Below are positions 41,451 through 46,807 of a stretch of 46,807 nt of DNA, piece after piece. The DNA is taken from the NCBI GenBank assembly GCA_002438635.1, contig DJPX01000028.1, positions 1 to 46,807 on the forward strand, read 5' to 3'. The stretch is from Bacteroidales bacterium UBA6401 (GTDB taxonomy: Bacteria; Bacteroidota; Bacteroidia; Bacteroidales; UBA932). The notes beneath the pieces were generated by a model. That model ran no database searches, had not been told where the DNA came from, and saw only the letters and a list, made by a program, of their open reading frames with translations. The first letter of the stretch is position 1. Each line of letters opens with the position of its first letter. Both the position numbers and the translations under genes were made by a program.

Positions 41451-42950
41451 ATGGCGAATATAGTAAAACTGACAGCTGCTGATGGCAGCACAGTTGAGTT
41501 CTATGATGAAATCAAGGCTCAAGGTGGTGTCAAGGATGTCTATTTTTCTACAGACAAAACCTATGTTGTGGCATTCTATCGCAAGCCGATAAATGCCAAT
41601 GATAAGGCGCGCATTAATGATATCGTGAATATTCACCGTTCAAGAATATTCACTCCCGACAAAACAGGAGATTATTGGCAGCAATTCTTTGCATGGCCAA
41701 CAAAAATAGTTGAATGGAAAGGACTTACTGGCATCGTCATCCCATTTTACAATAAAAAGTTTTTCTTCAGTGGAATCCCGAGTTCTTGGCCATTCATAAA
41801 GAATGGGCAAGAGAAAAACGGCAAATGGTTCTCCTCCGCCAAACTCATAAATAAATTTGTTCCGGCAGACCAAAAAGGGACTTTCCTCGACAGGCTTCAT
41901 ATGTGCCTTAAAATAGCTCGTGCTATGCGCAGACTTCATGCTGCTGGATTGGCTCATTCAGATCTTTCATACAATAATGTGCTAGTGGATCCACTTAGTG
42001 GGAATGCTTGCATTATCGACTGCGACGGGTTGGTCGTTCCTCATAAGTTTCCTCCCGAAGTTGTCGGAACACCCGGTTTTATCGCTCCTGAGGTCTTGGC
42101 CACTAAAATGTTGAAGGTTGATGATCCTGCCAAGAATCTTCCTAAAATAGAAACAGACCGTCACGCTCTTGCTGTGCTCATCTATACTTTCCTTCTTAAT
42201 CGTCACCCTTTAGATGGAGGAAAGATCTGGGATGTGAATGATCCACAGAAGGATGACGATATGCGCTATGGCTCTAACGCCATTTTTATCGAGCATCCAT
42301 CGGACAAAACCAATAGGGTTAAGGCGAATCAGTTAGCCAAGACTGAACTTCCTCAAGGTGACCCATCCAAGATGCCATATACTATATGTGGGCCATATTT
42401 GAAAGAACTTTTCGACAAGGCGTTTATTGATGGATTGCATAATCCGGCTGTCAGGCCATCTGCGTTACAATGGGAAGAAGCCCTTGTCAAAACCTGTGAT
42501 CTGGTACAGCCGTGTCAGAATCCAAACTGCGAAGCTCATTGGTATGTTTTCGATAATACAAAGGCACCACGCTGTCCATTCTGCGGTACTGAATATAAAG
42601 GCCAGCTTCCGATTCTTAATTTCTATTATGCTCCATCGCATGGGAAATACATATCCGAGCATTATCGGCTTATGGTCTATGATAAGCAAACGCTCTATCG
42701 ATGGCACTCAAATAATCTAATACCAGCTAACGAGAAAACGAGTGATGAAGATAGGAAGCCTGTAGGTGATTTTCATTTTTACAATGGACAATGGATTTTG
42801 ATCAATCGCCGTCTGCCAGACATGTATGATGTAACCGAAAAAAAGGCAATTCCGATAGGCCAATATGTAGCATTGACTGACGGACGCCAGATCCTTTTGG
42901 ACAAGAATCAAGGCGGTAGGCTGGTGGTGGTTCAACTCATAAACAACTGA
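41451..42950 (+). CDS. Protein kinase with zinc ribbon and possible FHA-like tail
   Basis: A 499-residue kinase-fold protein. HSDLSYNNVLVD holds the catalytic loop (His169, Asp171), IIDCDGLVVP replaces DFG (190-193) and GTPGFIAPEVL is the activation-segment end. The N-terminal lobe is atypical (YFSTDKTYVVAFYRKP), with a Lys in VEWKGLTGIVIPF. A zinc ribbon C-x4-C ... CPFC (about 362-384) follows, and then a C-terminal beta-rich part (about 395-499; FHFYNGQWILINRR; QYVALTDGRQILLDK) that looks like an FHA domain, which would bind phosphothreonine. It pairs with the PP2C gene (9-base gap). It resembles YegI-type kinases in domain context. Confidence 0.85.
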   Translation: MANIVKLTAADGSTVEFYDEIKAQGGVKDVYFSTDKTYVVAFYRKPINANDKARINDIVNIHRSRIFTPDKTGDYWQQFFAWPTKIVEWKGLTGIVIPFYNKKFFFSGIPSSWPFIKNGQEKNGKWFSSAKLINKFVPADQKGTFLDRLHMCLKIARAMRRLHAAGLAHSDLSYNNVLVDPLSGNACIIDCDGLVVPHKFPPEVVGTPGFIAPEVLATKMLKVDDPAKNLPKIETDRHALAVLIYTFLLNRHPLDGGKIWDVNDPQKDDDMRYGSNAIFIEHPSDKTNRVKANQLAKTELPQGDPSKMPYTICGPYLKELFDKAFIDGLHNPAVRPSALQWEEALVKTCDLVQPCQNPNCEAHWYVFDNTKAPRCPFCGTEYKGQLPILNFYYAPSHGKYISEHYRLMVYDKQTLYRWHSNNLIPANEKTSDEDRKPVGDFHFYNGQWILINRRLPDMYDVTEKKAIPIGQYVALTDGRQILLDKNQGGRLVVVQLINN

Positions 42951-43029
42951 TGGGATTACATCTGAGTTATAGATTTAGTTTAAATCACCAAATAAGAAGG
43001 AAATACAAACAATAAAAAATATTAATACG

Positions 43030-45930
43030 ATGGAACACAAACATCACTATTCTGGCTTGACGGACGCGGAAGTATTCGAAAGCCGCAAAAAGAATGGAGC
43101 CAATATATTGACTCCGCCTGAAGAACAGTCCATTTGGGATAAGATTAAAGACTGCCTACACTTTTGGCTGCTGAAAGTTCTAATAGGTCTCACCTTCGTT
43201 TCCTGTGCTGTTATCGTTGGTCTAAATATGGCCAATATAGCAATGCCGGCGGCAGTATGGATCGCACCTGTCATTCTCATTGCCTTATTCCTGCTTACAT
43301 ATGTAGTTGCATTTTTAGGAGGAGATTGGGATGAAGATGAGAAGAAGTTTGATATGGATCCCCTTATCACAATCCTTCTTGCTGCGTTGGCTCTCTCCGG
43401 GGCAATATCTTTCTACCAAGGTGTATTTGGTGGAGAACCTGGCATTGAACCATATTTCGAACCTATCGGAATAGCGGTTGCTGTGCTTTTGGCGACTGGC
43501 GTAGCGTATATTCTTGAGAGTCAAAATGAGAAAACTTTCAAAAGCCTTAATGAGGTCAATGATGAAACTCTTGTAAAGGTTATCCGCAATGATAATGTAT
43601 GTCAGGTACAACGAAAAGACATCGTTGTCGGGGATATTGTAATTCTTGAAGCCGGAGAAGAGGTCCCAGCAGATTGCGAATTATTGGAAGCGCTGAATCT
43701 CAATATAAATGAATCATCCTTGACAGGAGAACCGCAATGCGCAAAGACGACAAACCCGGCACAATTCGATTCTGATGCGACATATCCGTCAAATCACATA
43801 ATGAAAGGCTGTACCATTATCGAAGGTTATTGTACAGCGAAAGTGTTTGCCGTTGGTGACTCAACAGCCAGCGGAAAAGTGTTTGAGGCAGCACAAGTAA
43901 AAGAAGGCGACGCAACTCCGCTTAGCAAGAAACTTGACGAGCTGGCTGATCTCATCACAAAAGCCAGCTATGCTATTGCCGCGCTTATCGTTGTAGGTCG
44001 TTTAATAATCTATTTTGTTCAAGGTGACGCTTCTTTTGCTGACACTACAGGTATTGTCGATTTTATCAAGTATTTGCTTGATACTATCATGATTGCAGTG
44101 ACACTGATTGTCGTGGCTGTGCCTGAAGGGCTTCCTATGGCGGTTACGCTTAGCCTTGCATTCAGCATGAAGCGCTTGATGAAACAGAATACTCTTCCAC
44201 GCACTATGCATGCTTGCGAGACAATGGGGGCCACATCTGTTATATGTACTGATAAAACAGGTACACTTACAAAAAATAAAATGGAAGTGTATGAAACTTA
44301 TTTTCCGTGTCTTTGCAACCAAAAATTGGGGAAAGATGAAGTATCCGGTATAATAGAAGAGGCTTTGTCTGTAAACACAACTGCCAATCTTGACTATGCC
44401 AAAGCAACGGACATTAAGTCTATCGGAAATCCTACTGAAGGTGCCCTTCTCTTATGGCTGCACAAAAATGGCATTAATTACCTTCCGATTCGTGAAGATG
44501 TAGAAATCGTTGATCGTCTTCCTTTCACGACTGAATTGAAATATATGGCGACTATTGTTGATTCTCGTGTATTCGGGAAACGTGTCGTCTATGTCAAAGG
44601 CGCCCCGGAAATCATTATGGGGCTATGTCAAATCAATGCTGATGAGAGGTCTCAATATGATTCTAAACTTGAAGAATATCAAAGCAAAGCTATGCGAACT
44701 TTGGGTTTTGCATATTCTGAGCTTTCGGCCGGACAGGATGTTTTTCTGGATGGCAAGCTAAATGTTAATTCGCTCAAGATGTTGGGTGTTGTCGCAATCT
44801 CCGATCCAGTACGGGATGATGTTCCTGCGGCAATTAAGGAGTGCCTTGATGCTGGCATTCAAGTTAAGATTGTCACAGGAGACACCCCGGGTACAGCAAA
44901 GGAAATCGGTCGTCAAGTTGGTCTGTGGACTGATAAAGACAACGATGAAAACATCCTTGTTGGCAAAGACATTGAGGAAATGAGTGACAATGAACTTGAA
45001 CAGCGGCTACCATCAGTAAAAATCATTTCGCGAGCACGCCCTAATGACAAAGAGAGAGTTGTTCGTATTCTAAAGAAACTAGATTATGTCGTGGCTGTTA
45101 CCGGTGATGGAACAAACGATGCACCGGCACTAAATGCTGCGAATGTCGGACTTTCTATGGGAGACGGCACTGCCGTTGCTAAAGAGGCAAGCGATATGAC
45201 AATTCTGGATAATTCTTTCAGTACTATAGCAAATGCCGTTATGTGGGGACGCTCTCTGTATAAGAATATCAAGAGATTTATATTGTTCCAGATGACTGTA
45301 AATGTCGCAGCTTGCCTTATTGTCCTTGTGGGAGCATTCATCGGAACAGAATCACCATTGACCGTTACACAGATGTTGTGGGTTAATCTTATTATGGATA
45401 CTTTCGCGGCACTTGCACTGGCTTCTCTTCCTCCGACTCACAGTGTGATGAAAGATAAGCCACGCTCTGTCAACGAACACATATTGAAGGGAATGGGGTC
45501 AGGAATAATTGGTGTCGGACTGACGTTCTTCTTTATACTACTTGCAGTTCTGCTATTCTTACAGCATACTGATGTTTATCCTGGAGGACCGCTATTCCCG
45601 AAATGGGGAGCATACAATGGGCTTTCATTATATGAAGAAGGTCTGTTTTTCACATTGTTTGTGATGTTACAGTTCTGGAACTTATTTAATGCAAAGGCTT
45701 TTATGACAAATGGCTCTGCATTTAAGGGGATCTCTTGGAAAAACACTAAGTGGTTTATTCTCATCGCTCTCATTATTTTCTTTGGTCAGGTTCTTATTGT
45801 AGAATTTGGAGGAGAGATGTTCAATGTCGCAAAAGGCGGCCTCTGTTGGACTGACTGGCTATTTATTGTTTGCGGGACATCACTTGTTCTGTGGATTGGA
45901 GAGATTGTGAGAGCCGTTAGGAAAAGGTAA
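43030..45930 (+). CDS. P-type Ca2+-transporting ATPase (PMCA type)
   Basis: A 966-residue P2-type ATPase. Phosphorylation site DKTGTLTKNKM with Asp408; PEGLP in the fourth membrane helix (about 364-368) and NLIMDT in the sixth as in calcium pumps; TGDGTNDAPAL hinge near 692; LTGEP actuator loop. Full length with about 10 helices, and an N-terminal cation-ATPase extension. It exports Ca2+ from the cytoplasm. It is 79 bases after the kinase gene in the same direction, so it may be the last gene of the island, next to three calcium-binding TerD proteins. A terminator follows at 46016. Confidence 0.93.
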   Translation: MEHKHHYSGLTDAEVFESRKKNGANILTPPEEQSIWDKIKDCLHFWLLKVLIGLTFVSCAVIVGLNMANIAMPAAVWIAPVILIALFLLTYVVAFLGGDWDEDEKKFDMDPLITILLAALALSGAISFYQGVFGGEPGIEPYFEPIGIAVAVLLATGVAYILESQNEKTFKSLNEVNDETLVKVIRNDNVCQVQRKDIVVGDIVILEAGEEVPADCELLEALNLNINESSLTGEPQCAKTTNPAQFDSDATYPSNHIMKGCTIIEGYCTAKVFAVGDSTASGKVFEAAQVKEGDATPLSKKLDELADLITKASYAIAALIVVGRLIIYFVQGDASFADTTGIVDFIKYLLDTIMIAVTLIVVAVPEGLPMAVTLSLAFSMKRLMKQNTLPRTMHACETMGATSVICTDKTGTLTKNKMEVYETYFPCLCNQKLGKDEVSGIIEEALSVNTTANLDYAKATDIKSIGNPTEGALLLWLHKNGINYLPIREDVEIVDRLPFTTELKYMATIVDSRVFGKRVVYVKGAPEIIMGLCQINADERSQYDSKLEEYQSKAMRTLGFAYSELSAGQDVFLDGKLNVNSLKMLGVVAISDPVRDDVPAAIKECLDAGIQVKIVTGDTPGTAKEIGRQVGLWTDKDNDENILVGKDIEEMSDNELEQRLPSVKIISRARPNDKERVVRILKKLDYVVAVTGDGTNDAPALNAANVGLSMGDGTAVAKEASDMTILDNSFSTIANAVMWGRSLYKNIKRFILFQMTVNVAACLIVLVGAFIGTESPLTVTQMLWVNLIMDTFAALALASLPPTHSVMKDKPRSVNEHILKGMGSGIIGVGLTFFFILLAVLLFLQHTDVYPGGPLFPKWGAYNGLSLYEEGLFFTLFVMLQFWNLFNAKAFMTNGSAFKGISWKNTKWFILIALIIFFGQVLIVEFGGEMFNVAKGGLCWTDWLFIVCGTSLVLWIGEIVRAVRKR

Positions 45931-46015
45931 AATAAGTGTACAAGATAATGTTACGGAAACCTATCGCAGAGGCTAGGCCCATGTGTATTTTCTAAGACTA
46001 AACGTACTCAAAAAC

Positions 46016-46051
46016 TGGCAGACTGCGCATTTTGCGTATTCTGCCATTTTT
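46016..46051 (+). terminator. Terminator of the Ter island / DUF1016 gene (bidirectional)
   Basis: TGGCAGA (46016-46022) pairs with TCTGCCA (46040-46046), with inner CGCA/TGCG pairs and a short loop, followed by five T. Outer TACTCA/TGAGTA segments (46005-46010, 46060-46065) also pair. The hairpin lies between convergent genes and can stop both. Confidence 0.82.
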
Positions 46052-46069
46052 GTCATTGTTGAGTATTTT

Positions 46070-46807
46070 TCACTGCTTGTCTTTCAGTTCATTTTCGATG
46101 TCTTCTATGCTTGGGAGAGTCTGCGAAATCTCTTTCGGGTACAGTTTCGTCAATTCATACGAAGAAATTCCCAATGGCTGTCGCTGATTCTTTTCCACGG
46201 TCCATTGCGCCACAAGATCATTTTTTTCTTTGCAGATGAGCAATCCTATTGTGTCATTGTCATCCTCGCCTTTTATCAGATGATTGACAGCCGTACAATA
46301 AAAATTCAATTTACTGATGAACTCAGGCTGAAATTTGACCGTCTTCAATTCACAAATTCACATACGATATACCTTTTCAACTTGATATGGTAAAACAGCA
46401 GGTCGCAGAAGAACTCGTCACCATTGACTTCCAACCTGACTTGTCTGCCCACAAAGGCGAATCCGCTTCCAAGCTCAAGCAGGAATTTATATATGTTTTG
46501 TTCTAACGCTTTTTGAAGGTCTTGCTCCTTGTAGTCTTCAGTCAAGGTCAAGAAATCGAAGTTGTACGGGTCTTTCAAGACATTCTGGGCTATGCTGCTG
46601 TCCGGTTCAGGCAAAGTTGTCTTGAAATTAGTAATCGCCTTTCCGCTGCGCTCATATAAATCAGTCTTGACAAAATTTTCCAACAATGCCCTGGACCATC
46701 CGTTTTCCAATATCTTCTGCACAAAGAATACAAGTTTTTCCGGAGTCTGCTTGAAGTTGTCAAGAAGAATCTTGTGATGTCCCCAGGGGATTGAGAATAT
46801 GGCAGTT
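46070..46807 (-). pseudogene. DUF1016 (YhcG-type) PD-(D/E)xK nuclease gene, frameshifted, runs off the window
   Basis: Two leftward frames make one DUF1016 protein. The upstream frame (46807-46345) reads IFSIPWGHHKIL, ENGWSRALL, NFDFLTLTEDYKEQDLQ, LLELGSGFAFVGRQVRLEVNGDEFFCDLLFYHIKLKRYIVCE; the downstream frame (46348-46070) continues LKTVKFQPEFISKLNFY, DDNDTIGLLICKEK and PLGISSYEL. The junction carries an 8-bp tandem repeat, TGTGAATT twice on the minus strand (46347-46362). Removing one copy joins CE to LKTVKF as in the family. The start lies beyond the window; the ATG at 46722 is internal. Family members include nucleases of defence islands and partners of restriction systems. Confidence 0.88.

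Overview
The window looks like a chromosomal segment of a Bacteroidales bacterium (Bacteroidota); I cannot place it below order. Evidence: many upstream regions carry the Bacteroidota -7 box TAnnTTTG, usually 20-30 bases before the start codon; Shine-Dalgarno sequences are scarce; and the gene set (BamA with Skp/OmpH chaperones, FeoAB fusion plus FeoB-associated Cys-rich peptide, SusE-like lipoproteins, AbiE modules) is typical of the phylum. About 38 CDS are supported, plus one tRNA (His), one frameshifted gene and two gene fragments.

Region 1 (1-9172): tRNA-His and a leftward group radC, LysM/periplasmic-binding protein, OmpH-like protein and pdxJ; then rightward nadK, uppS, bamA and a second skp/ompH (NAD(P), B6, undecaprenyl phosphate, outer-membrane assembly). 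Region 2 (9173-19882): gdhA, a DASS carboxylate transporter overlapping a DcaP-like porin, feoAB with its small Cys-rich partner, a hypothetical protein coupled to mnmA, mgsA and sdaA. Region 3 (19886-26187): a large surface lipoprotein, a stand-alone CARF-nuclease (Card1/Can2-like) with no CRISPR or cas gene in view, pyrG, a small lipoprotein, a Nudix hydrolase and an SprT-like protein.

Region 4 (26136-32505) is a patched core region. Two different AbiEi/AbiEii (type IV toxin-antitoxin type) modules sit in opposite orientation, one between the SprT-like and TSUP genes and one between a lipocalin gene and lrgB. Each is bracketed by a direct duplication of the host gene-gene junction (60 bp; 297 bp with a 97-bp deletion in one copy). 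Deleting one repeat plus the module restores a tightly packed ancestral junction in both cases. Then come lrgB, lrgA and a cytidylate-kinase-like gene.

Region 5 (32506-45930) is an accessory stress island: three 50-bp-spaced palindromic repeats, a ~350-base leader with long-range complementarity, and a rightward ten-gene set. The set is a secreted TPR protein with a retropepsin-like domain, three TerD-family proteins, three TerY-type VWA proteins (the third with a zinc-ribbon tail), a PP2C phosphatase, a kinase with zinc ribbon and possible FHA-like tail, and a PMCA-type Ca2+ ATPase. The phosphatase, kinase and VWA genes form the TerY-P triad known from Ter systems; the exported protease and the Ca2+ pump suggest a calcium-linked phospho-signalling system reaching the envelope. 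The window ends in a DUF1016 (YhcG-type) nuclease gene broken by an 8-bp tandem duplication.
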